Shown: piece by piece, positions 19,941-32,039 of the stretch
How positions within the stretch are numbered: position 1 is the stretch's first letter
How the letters are laid out: the number at the start of each line of letters is the position of its first letter
DNA from: Epiperipatus broadwayi
Lineage: Eukaryota; Onychophora; Udeonychophora; Euonychophora; Peripatidae
Length of the DNA stretch: 64,000 nt
NCBI GenBank assembly: GCA_028023455.1
Contig: JAQFVV010000514.1
Coordinates: 186,001-250,000, forward strand
Direction: 5' to 3'
Program-made: the position numbers and the translations under genes
Notes under the pieces: model-generated
Databases searched by the model: none
Seen by the model: only the letters and a program-made list of their open reading frames with translations
What the model was told of the DNA's origin: nothing

Positions 19941-19944
19941 ATAT

Positions 19945-22161
19945 TGTAACGAGCACAGACGTTCGTTACATTGTTTTTTTTATTTATTTATTAAACATGA
20001 AAGTAAATTAAAAAGTTCGCATTTAAAAATTTTCTTTAAGAATTAAAAATTGAAATTAAATATCATCTTAAACTCGTATATATTAAATCGCACAGATAAT
20101 GGAAAATTATTAAAATAAAACTTTATTAAAGAAAAAGTATTTTAAAACTAAATTTTAAAAAGATTTGGAGATAAAATTATATCTTTAAATTTATCTTTAA
20201 ATATATCTTTGATTTGGAAAACAGGTTAATTAATCAGAAATGGAAATGATAAATTTAATTAGTCAAATGTAAACCAGCCTTGGGCATTTAAATGTAAAAA
20301 CATCGCTCAGATAGGAAAACAATAGAAACTTTTAGCAAATGAAATAAATCCATTGGGAAATCGGACCTCAACGAAAAGGATCATCACATCGATGGCGTAA
20401 TGTTAAGTCAATCTTTCAAAGTAATATAAAAGGACAAGTTTGGAAATTATTAGTTAGTGATTATGATTATTACGATGTGACAGATAGGTGTTAGTGCGGA
20501 GGTGCGGGAGAAGAGATTGAAGAGACACACGATTCAATCCCTTCAGTTTTGCCAAGGAAAGAAAGAGAAATGAACTATCATTTTCTACATTGAGGACCAA
20601 CTAAACTAAAAAACTTCCGAATAAATAAATAAACAACGGCTAAATGGATACCAATCTTTTGAGGACAGTGTGGGAATTTACGTTCATGGCAAGCAACGGA
20701 TAAATATGAACTGTTTTAAACTGTAAGAACTTTATAAATAATGAACATTAAATTAAAATTTTCCATATTTAAATGATTGCAATATTATCCTATCTGACCA
20801 ACTTAATTTATTAATAATGTTATTTGATGTATTTTTTATTTATTTATTTAAAATCATTTCCATTTATTTAATTTTGTTCTTTAAGTTTTATTATGATTTC
20901 TGTTTTCCGTTAAGTTAAATTATATAAATGTTAAACTTAAGTCGGGCATGAATGGCTGTATAGATTTGTAAAGTTATATTAGGGGAGGGTAATCTTAGGT
21001 TATTTGTTTCATTGTTAGATTGGGTCAATGGATTGGATATATTGATGTAGTTAGTAGATGTAGTCGGAGATTCGCTACTGGCAGAATCGTTTATATATAC
21101 GCTGCACTCACCCATTTGCCTATGAAAGGAATTATAAGACGGAGAACGCAGTTCCTTTCTATGGAGTTTTTTTTTTATTGTTCTTCTCGTTAGATAGATG
21201 TAATATTCCTATCTGCTGAGAGACAATGTCTTCTCTTAATCTTTTTGGTGCTGCCGTATTCCGTATTACTTTGAATACATCGATGTATCAGATGAATTGA
21301 TGCCAGTTTGACTGCAAATTTTAGCCTAAGGTTAAATAGGGATAGAATATTTTATTTTCAAATGCAAATCTATGTAGTCTATTCATACTCGACCCTAAAT
21401 AAAAATGCATTAAATTTAAGTTGTTTATAGACGCTTGCATGGATTGGTTATCGGTTAAGTATGTTTTGGGTTTTCATATTTGATCAAAATATATAGACAT
21501 TCGATAAATAATGATACCTTACGGTGAGTATCTAAAATGTATTTATTCGGATGTCTTTTAAGTCATTGGTGACAATGCAAGTATCTTATGGTGAATACTA
21601 TTGGGTTACTTATAAATTTCCCTCTGCAATTGTCAGTATCAATGATTTTATATTTTGATCGTTTATGTTTACTTTGAAATGTTTTTAACCGTGTAATCTA
21701 TGTAACCGATCTATATGCAACATATTAAAACAAGCTTTTATAATCCCATCTGTGCGAACTTAATTAAAATGTAAACTTATAATATAATAGAAATTAAAAT
21801 GTAAATTAAAAATCTAAAGTAAAGTTAAAAAAATAATGTTAAATGTTAAAGTGTAAACTGATACTAAAACAATTTTCAGTCTTATATATATATATGTGCA
21901 TAAATAAATGTTTGTATGTTAATTACTGGCAGTGGCTTATTTTATTCTTTTTTTTATATATACTCTTATATTATATTATTAAATCTCTGCTACTCCCTGA
22001 GCTAGTGACTTGGGCTAACGACCGGAATCAAAATTAAAAAAAAAAAAATTTTTTTTTTTTACTTACGTATTTGCCTACATTATAAATTTTTCTAGGTTCA
22101 AATACCTAGATGGCGCCCTGTAGTGCAGATTACGTTAAGTGCTATTCTCCGGATCGTTACA
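19945..22161 (+). mobile_element. LTR-like insertion (TG...CA ends, ATAT duplication)
   Basis: Begins TGTAACGAG and ends TCGTTACA, inverted ends of the TG...CA type, flanked by ATAT on both sides (19941-19944 and 22162-22165), as for gypsy-type 4-bp duplications. It carries a TATA box (TATAAAAG, 20425-20432) about 190 bp upstream of an AATAAATAAATAA cluster (20618), the layout of an LTR promoter and polyadenylation site. TGGCGCCC at 22111-22118 resembles a retroelement primer-binding site. No gag-pol frame and no second direct-repeat LTR seen. It could be a long solo LTR, a deleted element, or a DNA element with 8-bp inverted ends. Confidence 0.5.
20425..20432 (+). promoter_or_regulatory. TATA box in LTR-like element
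   Basis: TATAAAAG in a locally less AT-biased context, followed by GGACAAG and purine-rich sequence. Probable pol II core promoter of the surrounding LTR-like element. Confidence 0.45.
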
Positions 22162-22169
22162 ATATATTG

Positions 22170-23084
22170 TTTTTGATACATTAGGGTCTTGTGATGTAAG
22201 CAGGACATCCATCTACAATTCTCATAATGTGGGTTTAAATCAGACTGGGAAAGAGTGGAACATCAGATTTTATTAATATTTAGATATTTCTCTTTTTTAG
22301 GTATTAAGATCATACTCAACTCAACTAACTAATTAATAAATTGGTATCTAATTAAGAATTGAAACATCTTAAACCTTCATCTCCTGATCAGGAGTAATCC
22401 TGATAAATCTCTTTTTCATTGTTTATTTATGAGAGAATAATATATAAAAAAAAATTCCCTTTGCAGTGAGTTATTTGATGGCTTTTTTTTTCTGGTCAAA
22501 TATATAAATATTTCAAAAAATAGGTATGAGGGTGGCCAACTTTTTATAGTTCATGCACCAGATAACTTACCCACTTTTATTCAATTTTTGTATATATTAT
22601 AATTAATATTAGTGACATACTATTAGAAAAATTAAAGTTTAAACATTGCTATTTTAATAAGATTTCTATGTCTGTTTTGCTGCCACCAGACTTTCAATCT
22701 TTGGAGTTAAGTTTATTAATGAAAATAGTATATACTTTTAAACTTGAAAAGTGTCTGCTCATCTCATTTTGATATTTATCAATTTTATGAATGAAAATAA
22801 TTTTTATAAAAAACCCAATTGCAAGACTTACATTGGATGAAGAATACACAAATCATAGGCACAAGAATGTCACTTATAAAATCAAAGTTAACCAGAGTAT
22901 TATGGTCTCAATCTGGATCAACCGACTGAAGATTAGACAAATATATATTTACAGAAAGAATGAAAATTCTTTTTAAAAAAATTTGACTCACTGATTATGT
23001 AATTAATTAGAGTCTCAAATTAGTTATATTACAAAGAAATAACACAATGACTCTGTCAAATAATGTAAATTATTGTTCACGTAA
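22170..23084. other. AT-rich non-coding stretch
   Basis: GGTGGCCAACTTTTTATAG at 22532-22550 recalls a hAT terminus, but no partner was found. The 61-codon open frame at 22791 has no recognisable content. Confidence 0.45.
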
Positions 23085-23304
23085 AAAATATTAACCACTA
23101 TTACTATTTTGCCAAGCATTTTCAGCACTATATACCAGAATCATGGTGACATATTGGAACTATGGAACTGAACCATTCAGTTCCAATATGCCGCCATGAT
23201 TCTGCTACACAGTTCCAAAAGTGCTTCAGTTCCATTATGCCATCATGATTGTGGTACACAGTACCGAAAGCGCTTGGCAAAATAGTATTAGTGATTAATA
23301 CTTT
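23085..23304. repeat. Foldback element with PLE-like end motif
   Basis: Terminal inverted repeats 23085-23117 and 23272-23304 (33 bp, about four mismatches) include TACTATTTTGCCAAGC. Inside are three copies, one inverted, of a ~50-bp unit with ATCATG and GTTCC. The right end reads CCGAAAGCGCTTGGC on the plus strand, close to the PLE tail motif CGAAAGCGCTTAGC. No coding capacity. Confidence 0.75.
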
Positions 23305-24060
23305 TTGAATTTTTTTTACTCTGTTTGTCACATTTTAAACGTGTATAATATTTTATATTACAAAGCTACATGGTCAAAACAAAATTAATAAATAAAAAAC
23401 TCTGATATATTGATTAATAAATTTATAGATTGCCATGTGTGTGTGTGCGTGGTAGATCTGTGTGTCACTTAAGTACACCAGTTTACGAAATTAAGGAGAA
23501 ATAGATAATTAATTATAATATCAAATATTTGGTAAAAGGAATGTGATTTATAAAATTATAATTAAGAAAATGATAACTCATGTAATAGAAAGGCAAGAGT
23601 GAAAAATTAAATAATTTATTGGAAGAGAAAGTAGGTAATTTATTTAAGTTTTAGTGAATGCAAATGAATTTGAATTGCATAGTTTATGAAAATGTATCAT
23701 ATTTTGTAACACTTTCAGTTGTGCTTAAATGGTTAGATTTAAAGAAATAATTTGAACTTTTCCTATAGAAAAGTAAATGGAAAATCTAGATACATTACTA
23801 AATTATAAAGCATTAAAACTGAGAAAATTAGAGAGCAAATTTCAAAGTTTGATTGCTGTAAATATATATGTTTTTAATAAACATTTTTTTTATGTTATAT
23901 AATCACTTATAAAATAATCATATACTGTGAAGTATTTATGAAAAAATGTTTTTGTAAATAAATAGATATTAAATTTTGTAATTAGATCTTGATGCTGTGT
24001 TTTAATTAATTTGTTGATTTTTATTGATGGACAGTCTGTACTAACACTTTTGATTTATAA
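23305..24060. other. AT-rich non-coding stretch
   Basis: Short (TG)n near 23437-23449. Nothing else recognised. Confidence 0.5.
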
Positions 24061-24740
24061 TTGATGTAAGCAAAATTGAGGTCGTACCCCATAATTGCTT
24101 TGGGTGGACCTCACTTAATTATGACCTGAATCTGGTCAAAGGTATGTTTGTTTTCCCAATTATGTTGAACCACAATGTAAATTTTGTCATTGATTGTTTA
24201 TATTGTACTTCATATCCCGGAGGGTTTATGTTGTGAGCCCATATAGTCTTTACTAGTTATGTATAACATAATGCTATGTTGTTTAAATTTATTAGTCATT
24301 ATAAATTTAGTATAATATGCATTCAGTCTTTAAGTTGCACATGTTGTAGCCTAGTTTGTATAGCCTTTGTAACTCTAGATCATATAAATTAAATACATTT
24401 GCGATCTGTAACCTATTTATCTTGTACTTCATATCATGTCGGGTTTGCTTTATTCATAACTATCATATCAGTTTGAAATTGTTATCTTAGTAGGCATTAT
24501 TTGAAGAGCCACTACAGTCTTGACAAGTTATGTTTATTTAATGCCATTTTGGTTAATCATGTTAACCATTCTTTATTTAGTGCAATATGTTTCAATTCCT
24601 TGGAAATTATACATGCAATTCGTCTATGCTTTGTAAATCTGGATTAACTATTTGCACTATGCTCGATTGTGATTTGTATTTCTGTATAACCTTATGTATT
24701 TGATTTATCGTGTAAATAAAGTTTATTTTTGGAATAATAA
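24061..24740 (+). repeat. Diverged tandem duplication ending in a polyadenylation signal
   Basis: Two diverged direct copies: one from about 24197 (TATTGTACTTCATATCCC, GAGCC..AGTCTT, TTTAGTATAATATG, TTGTAACTCTAGAT), the second from about 24418 (CTTGTACTTCATATCATG, GAGCC..AGTCTTGAC, TTTAGTGCAATATG, TTGTAAATCTGGAT). The block is less AT-rich than its surroundings and ends with GTAAATAAAGTTTATT (AATAAA at 24715). It resembles a 3' UTR or a repeat tail; no coding frame. Confidence 0.45.
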
Positions 24741-24760
24741 TAAATGTGTTTTTTGATAAA

Positions 24761-25290
24761 CACCTTGATATAAATAAATATAGACTTGATTAAATGTTAG
24801 GTGTTTAAAAAAGCATGGTCTGAGAATATATAAATAGATCTGAAAAAGAAAAGCAACTATATTCTATTCTAAGTCTTGACTCAAGATTCCATAAAAGTAG
24901 AAAAAATCACCAGTTAAAAACAGTCTCTCTCAGAATAGCTTACAATAGCTGTCTTGCTAACTATTTTAAAGTGGTTTTCAATACTCTATCCACCACCGCA
25001 ACTATGACAACATTGGTTAGCCGAGATTATTTACTATGTGTGGCTACTATAACTGAAAGCACATTGGTCAAATGGTCTGAATTATGCAGTCATATTCAAA
25101 GATGAACAAGGAAGTTGTATAGAATACAATGTTGCTTGCTTTAAAAAAGAAAACCATACCATGAGTAACGAAGTGGATTCTGCCATAAGACCTACCATTT
25201 ATATATTATCATCATTACCTGAAGAGGACAAACACAACCAGGACTGGATAGCTAAAGACTTGTTTACATATATAGTAAGCATGTGATATC
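24761..25290. other. AT-rich non-coding stretch
   Basis: No gene recognised. 24890-25220 is slightly less AT-rich but has no supported frame. Confidence 0.45.
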
Positions 25291-25292
25291 TG

Positions 25293-25390
25293 CAGAAAAC
25301 GTTGGTGGTCGAGTGGTCAGCACAGCTGCCTTACAAGCAGTTGTCCCAGGTTAGCGAGTTCGGTTCCCAGCCGATGCTATGACACATGAA
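25293..25390 (+). repeat. tRNA-derived SINE copy
   Basis: AACGTTGGTGGTCGAGTGG start, intact CTTACAAGCAGTTGTCCC middle, B box GAGTTCGGTTCCC, end ATGACACATG plus an A-run. One of the closest copies to consensus. Confidence 0.87.
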
Positions 25391-26100
25391 AAAAAAACTT
25401 TAAGCTTTGAAAATTGTAAGACAATAGTATTATGGTAAAATATTGTTTTTATGTTTATCCATGATGCCTTAAGTTTTCATATTTATTATTTGTACTTATT
25501 TTTAATATTTTATATTTATCTGGTAATAGCTACAAAAATATAAACAATGATTTCATATTTTATTTATATATTATAACTAAATTGTTAGCTTATTTTTTTA
25601 TTAACCAATTTATTTTGTTTTTGCTTTTTGAACTAATTCCAAACATATACCATTGATATCCATTAACCATTGCAATCCACTGAGGAACATGCAAGGATAA
25701 TGGAAGTAATTTAAAATGACGATGATCAGTGATATTAAGATTTTATGAAGTAAACTTCCTATTTAGAAAGCTTGGTGTGTGAAGATTAATTTTAAATTGA
25801 ATCTACAAAAAGAAATTAAAAATACTTTTGGAATAATTGCACTTAACCTTAATGCTAGGTTATTTCATCCTCATCATTAAAGTAGTGGTTATATTGAAGT
25901 AGCTCAAATAAATATAGGAAATGATGATCATGTAATGGTTATATTATTGAATGTATTTGAGTTTAACAATTTTATTTGAACTTTATATTAACATTTGCTT
26001 TTGAATAATTTCTTCTTATTCTTTCTAGCCATTTCAATGTATCTCATTAATAGTAAAAAAAAAATTTGATTACTTTACAAAATCTAGACTTTTTTTTTGT
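25391..26100. other. AT-rich non-coding stretch
   Basis: No gene or repeat recognised. Confidence 0.5.
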
Positions 26101-26103
26101 TTT

Positions 26104-26810
26104 TCTCAATCAATCAATCAATAGTATTCTGTCCAATAGACAGGTCTAGAGAGTAGTTGCAACATCAATTCATTCACTCTTCCATTCTATTCTCTTCCTT
26201 GCCCATTTCTTCAATTCCACATAAGTCTTCCCATCTCTTATATCATCCAAAATGTCAATCTCTTCCATCCTTTCTTTTTATTTCCACTCACCATTCCCTT
26301 CAAAACATCTTTCATTAAACTATAATCTCTTCTCAATATATGTCCAATCCAGTCTCTCTTTCTCTCTGATATTCTCAATCAATCTTCTTTCCTCATTTAC
26401 TTTTTTCAAAACTTCATTTGTTATTTTACTCATCCAACTGATTTTTTCCATTCTTCTCCATGTCCACATCTCAAAAGCTTCCAATCATTTCTTAATTCTA
26501 TTACTCAATGTCCATGTCTCACAACCATACATTAATACACTCCACACATAACATTTAATTAATCTCTTCCTTAATTCTCTTTCCAAAGGTCCACAAAAAT
26601 CTTCTTTCACTTCACTTTTCTTTCTTTTGTCCATGCTATTCTTCTTTTAACTTCCATCTTCATTTTTTCCATCCTCAATCAACCAACTCTACAAATATCT
26701 AAATCTCTTCACTCGTTAAACCATGTCTTCACTTCTTCCATTCTCATCACGGATTCCAATTTGCAGTCTTTTTTGCATCTCTCCCTATCCACACTGATGG
26801 TATATGTGCT
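26104..26810 (-). pseudogene. LINE ORF2 C-terminal fragment (family LC)
   Basis: The minus strand reads, with a few frameshifts: SVLMYGCETWTLSNRIKK (the YGxExWTL block that follows RT in many non-LTR elements), LEAFEMWTWRRMEKISWM, then IGHILRRDYSLMKDVLKG. The 3' end on this strand runs to a (TTGA)n tail, seen as TCAATCAATCAATCAAT at 26107-26123. The catalytic RT part is missing at the 5' side, so the copy is 5'-truncated and dead. Strong strand asymmetry (C/T-rich on plus, A/G-rich sense) marks the former coding region. It differs from families LA and LB. Confidence 0.8.
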
Positions 26811-27187
26811 AAAGGGTTGATTGACCATTTCTGTGCAAAATAAAGGAACTCTATCCAAACAATAATAAAATAAAAATTATTGACCAACAAAACAGGTTCC
26901 TTAAGTTTCACCTAACTTTATCCTAATAGGAAAAAGAATTAAAAAATTTTTTTTTTATTATTAAACAAGTATTTATAAAACAATTGTGCACTATGTGTAT
27001 GCAATATAAATTTTTTAAAATTCAATTTAATATAAAAGTTTATTGATTCAGATCCAAAACAACTTGTGATGTATGATGCAGGAGAGTGTTTACTTATATG
27101 GAATAAGTTTTATAAATAATGAAGAATTATGTTGGCAATTTGTAAAAGATTTCAAAACAAAATTATATACTCCATTATTTTATAGTA
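26811..27187. other. AT-rich non-coding stretch
   Basis: No gene or repeat recognised. Confidence 0.5.
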
Positions 27188-27202
27188 CAGCTTTAATTAT
27201 TA

Positions 27203-27283
27203 AACCACTAAACACCACATGATCACATGATTATTCTGGCTTATACTGAGTGGCACTACTGTATGGAGAGTTTTGCCTGTTTT
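27203..27283 (-). mobile_element. FB1 foldback, internally deleted, with 15-bp target-site duplication
   Basis: An 81-bp element that keeps only the one-sided extension (AACCACTAAACACCACATGA) and one terminal arm (GGCACTACTGTATGGAGAG, then TTTTGCCTGTTTT). Perfect direct repeats CAGCTTTAATTATTA at 27188-27202 and 27284-27298 define both ends exactly. Confidence 0.9.
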
Positions 27284-27298
27284 CAGCTTTAATTATTA

Positions 27299-28645
27299 TG
27301 ACACATTAAAGTTAAGAAGGATATCAGGCAATGGAAAATCACCATAATTTTTGCTTAATTTCTCAACCTGTAAGCAGACAATGTATGTGTGATCAAAACG
27401 AATTTCATTTCTTTTGTAATTCAAGTTTCAATTCAGATTCAAATATTTACACATATGGAAATATTTAATATTTGTTATTTACAGAGATAGGGTGTCATAG
27501 ATCCAATGAAATAAGATGTGTAATTTACAACACTCTCCAAACTTACTTTGAACATTGTCATCAGAGACAGTAATCTACTTTATTGATTCTACTCCAAAGT
27601 TAATTTGACAGTATAAAAGAGTTTAAAATGGGTACTGGAAGTGTAGGCACACTATAATGATTCTCATGTCTGGTGGCCAATAGCCAACTAATTTAGGTAG
27701 TTGGAAGACACTACTTTCTTGGGTCATTTAAATACTCAAGCTTATAATAGATTAGTCTATATGAGAGTAAATAGTAGAATAAACCAGGAGATAAATAGTT
27801 ACTTATCCACCTATAAATAGTAAGTTATAAACTGAAAATAGCAAAATATAATGGTTCTAAATAAAATATCAATAGGAATAATATTAAACATTTTATATCA
27901 TAAAAATATTTAATTAATTCTGTCAGAGTTCGTTGTGATATTTAAACTCAAGTAACAGGTTGAGAACATCTGGTAATATTTATTTGGCCAAATTAGGTAC
28001 TTCTCTGTTCCTCCCTTGTAATCCATCTGAATATTATTTCAGAAATGTTTTGCTTCTAAATCTGACACTCTTTTTGTACTTAATCAAGCAGGGTAATATT
28101 TATATATATTTCAACACGTACTGCTTTGTTCAGCATTAATCTTTTGATTACAATATAATTTAACAAAACACACGTTTTGCATGTATTTAAAAATATTGAA
28201 TGATCAATAATATAAGATTTGGTTATAATGGGCTTCAGATGTATATAATATATAATTTTGTAATCCATTATAACTGGACCAATTTTGATATTATATATAA
28301 TGAGATTGGTAGAATCATTTTAACACACAGAATAACATTGTAACATAGGTTTGGCGTGGCACCACTAAAAGGTTGCAGACCACTAATACAGGATATTCTG
28401 TTAAATTTATTAGGATATATTTAATAGAAATGTTTGTAGTATTAATAATTTTAAAAATGTCAAAATAAGGCAAAAAAATATTTCATTGCTTTTAAAATGT
28501 TTTCTTAGAAGATTTTAAAGAATAATCATAATATATTTAGTAATAAGAAAATTGTATGGAGGAAGAGTATTATTCCAAATAATTTATTAATTAATATGAA
28601 AGAAAGAAATAATAGGAATATCATTCCTTAAGTTATTTATATTAT
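27299..28645. other. AT-rich non-coding stretch
   Basis: GGCACCACTAAAAGGTTGC at 28358-28376 followed by AGACCACTA resembles a hAT right end, but no left end or duplication was found. No gene seen. Confidence 0.45.
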
Positions 28646-28649
28646 TCTT

Positions 28650-28925
28650 CATCTTTGTAATAAATTATATATTGATCAAAATAGTTTGAATTTAAACGAT
28701 AGAATGATTGTTTGTAAAAGTAGAATAAAGAATGTCTTAATTTTACATCACACATTTATGAGATAATAATGGAGTATAATATATTTTATCATTCTAGGGC
28801 TGTTTTTATTGATAAGAATGAAAATAAAAGAAATTAAAGAATCTTTTAATAAAAAGTTATTGTTCTGAATCCATGAACTTATTTAAAATTTCTTTTGATA
28901 TTAAAGATAGTTGACATAATTTTGA
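28650..28925 (+). pseudogene. PLE GIY-YIG endonuclease fragment, heavily degraded
   Basis: Pieces in shifting frames: YIDQNSLNLNDRM (after the YIG half), AVFIDKNENKR, IKES, then SMNLFKISFDIKD. The last block matches INLMKTSFDIKG of the fragment at 35552-35962. Several frameshifts and stops. Same PLE family as the 35-kb pair and different from the intact element at 8.3-10.4 kb. Confidence 0.68.
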
Positions 28926-30700
28926 ATTATGGTAATGTAAGATAATCAATATTTATTTTTGGGGTGTTTTTGCACTTAAAAAAATCTGTCTTGGCAAAAA
29001 AAATCACTGGGTACTTATATATTAGACTTGCTGCTCATGTTGAGACAGCAGAATATCATATTTTTCTCCAGTGGTGGGTAAGTGTTTGCAATGGCAAAAT
29101 GCCATATTAAAAAGTCACAGCTATGGCATTCTGCCATCAAAAACATGGAAAGCAGCTCTAATATGTCAGTACCAATCATTGCTAGTTGATTTATAATTTC
29201 ATATTGGTTAATAATTTGATTATGAATTGACATACCACTTAGTTTAATGTATATATTGAATTAAATATTTTCCAGGGATTGCTATTCTAATAAAAACAGA
29301 AGTAAGATTTTATCCATGTAAACAGAGATAACTTTTGTCTTTGATATAGCCAGGAAAATTACTACTAATTGAGTCTCCATGAGATTAAATAATTATATAT
29401 ATATATAAACACTCGATGAATGTGCATTTGTTTATAAGTACAAAATTCAGTTGGACAAATTGATGTATTGTAATGAATATATGATCAAATAAATTATTTC
29501 ACACTATTCCTAAATTGCCCTCCACAATTTAAGCCCATAGCTTATGAGATTAATGCTGTGAATTAATTTGATTGGTTATGTATTTCTTTCTAGCATAATG
29601 CTTATTCTTTACATATATGTTTATTAAAATAAGACGTGTAATATTTCACTATTTTAATGTAAATAGGAATATCTCCATTCGTTATAATATCTTAATAAAG
29701 CTTACATTAAAAGATTTATTACCATACATATGTACATTTGATTGTGAATATAATCAAGATTTAAAACTGATTATCATCAAGTCGTGATGTGTAACTAGAA
29801 CATCATTATATAAATTTCTACATTATTTGATGATTGAAGGCTTGTGAGAGAAATTGTCTATTGTCTTTTTTTCTCTAAGTAGATAACTTATGTGAGTATA
29901 GACTGAATTAATTTGACGGTTACAATTTCTTTCCAGTATAGTGTTTAAACATTTCATGGTGAATATTTATATGTAAAAACAACTAATCTTAATAGATTCT
30001 TGTTTTATCATGTATAACTGCCATATATGTATTATTATAAGTCATTATTAATTAGTAATAAAATTTTATCAGCATTAATCCTTTGAAATAATATATTACT
30101 ATTATTATGCATGATCGATATTACTTTTATTTTGTTAATTAAAATTATTTAGTAATCAATCTGCGTTTCGGGGAGTTGACTATGTAATGTTAAAATACAA
30201 TTAAAATATTTCCTTTTATAAATGTTGATTATTTGCCTTTAAAAATATTTTTGTGGAAATATTTGCTTTAACAAAATATATATAAAAAAACTTTTGTTTA
30301 TTTAGAATAGAATAAATTTAATAAATGTTTGAGTAACAATGTCGAGGTGGAAAGGTGGAAAGATATGAATTATTTAGTAGAATAATTATTATATTTTTAT
30401 TTATGAATATTTAAATATATATACATTTTATATTTGAAAATTATTTTTTACGTGTCAAATTAGATTTGTAATGTAAGCTCTGAATCAATTTGATATATTC
30501 TTTTTTTTTTTTAGTTTTTCGATTTTTCACATTTCTTTTTTATTTATCTTTTTACTCTCCATATTTTTGTCCAATAATTTTATACAGCATTATGTTTCAA
30601 ATGTACTTTATTCATTAGTTCAAAGAAAAACATTGGTTACATTTATTTACTTTTTGCAACATTAATTAAATCATAAACACTAGATGCAACAAATTAATTA
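28926..30700. other. AT-rich non-coding stretch
   Basis: (TA)n at about 29395-29407. Short open frames here carry no recognisable protein. Confidence 0.5.
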
Positions 30701-30949
30701 AAAATATAAACCAGATATTATTAATGAAGCAAGTGCCTCTTCCTATAGCTTTGAGGATTAAGAGAGTCTGACTAGGTTTTCTATATATTTCTTGTGTTCA
30801 GAAACCTTTCTGTCCCTTTCTTTTATTGTTTCTAGCTTATTTCTAAAAGCATGTAGTAGTTTTCCTGGACTGTTTTCATATACACTTATGTATCTTATGC
30901 ACCATTTAGCATAGAGAACAAAGATATTGGCACGTACATTTGAAAAAAA

Positions 30950-32035
30950 AGATCTTTACCAAATTTCTTAATCATATATCCAATATTTATTTTCTATTCC
31001 TAAATATGACTGGTATTTCCATCCTGATCTAGTCAAAGCTGGGATATGAGAAAAAATGTGAAATTGGGTTTAGAACTCTCTTTTACATAGATACAGAATT
31101 TTCTATTGATTGAATCTATCTTTTGTACTTGTAAAAAAAATTGGTAGGTAATGCTTCTAATTTAATCTTAACCAGAAAATCAAAGAATTTAGGTTCAAAT
31201 GACCACTATCTACATTTGTGAAGTAGTTGTTTGTTTGTAATTTCAAGTATAGACTTTTTCATGAATTTGTGTAGCTGAGGGAAGTAATAAATATACTTCC
31301 CAATATTGATATTTGCCTTTTGGGGGAATAATAGACAAGATTGTGTATTTCTAGGATCAAATCTCTAATGGCCTTTAAATATACTGTAAGTGAAGGTCTA
31401 TCTGTAGGTGTGATTTTAAATACTATTTCCATGTAGGGAAACATCTCAGTACATCTTCAGATGGTATTAAGTAATTTTTGTATTTCAAATACATTTATTG
31501 AATGAAGACCAAGGCCATTGTTTGCCAAAGAACGTTGGAGCTTTTTGACTGAGATTGATGAAATTCTTCTATCCCAGAGAAGTTTTCTCACCAGGATATG
31601 ATTATGGTTAATAAATTTCTTTGTAAATTTTATTGTTGGTGTATAATAATGATTCTAGTCACAATTAGCATATTGTATAATGAAACTTTGATGTATAGAA
31701 AGAGATATGCTTCTGTTAGTGAATTGATTATGTGATCTATTTTATTTGTTAGTTGGTTTTGAATACTTGTTCTCATAATGTAAGATTTAATTAAAATGGA
31801 AAGGCTAAAAAGAAGTTAGGTTTTACTTTAAAATGTTCTATAATATTGTGTCCAGAGTAAATTTGCCATGCATATGATTTTTCCATATTAAATAGGAGTT
31901 TGAATTTATCAGTGTATTGTTTTAGCAATTTTATTACATTTAGGATTTGTTTTCTGGATGATAGGAAAATTGCAATATCATCCATGTAAGCAACACACTT
32001 AATACTGGTGTTTAAGTTTGATATATATATATATT
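30950..32035 (-). pseudogene. LINE reverse transcriptase, downstream half (family LD)
   Basis: On the minus strand, just left of the LTR-like insertion: CVAYMDDIAIFLSSRKQILN, then LFNMEKSYAWQI. YMDD is RT motif C, and the following block is palm and thumb of a non-LTR RT. Farther on come FPYMEIVFKITPTDRPSL (31385-31442) and KLEALPTNFFYK (~31110-31170), consistent with the C-terminal region. Frames are broken. The first half of the same gene (motifs A and B) lies at 33800-34110, on the other side of the insertion. Confidence 0.75.
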
Positions 32036-32039
32036 GAAC

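Noticed and set aside
22531-22560. hAT-like terminus GGTGGCCAACTTTTTATAG
   Set aside because: No matching right terminus or 8-bp duplication found nearby. A similar lone right-end candidate at 28358-28384 is too far away and too diverged to pair with it.
26252-26551. 99-codon plus-strand Ser/Phe-rich frame
   Set aside because: Antisense shadow of a decayed LINE coding region on the minus strand.
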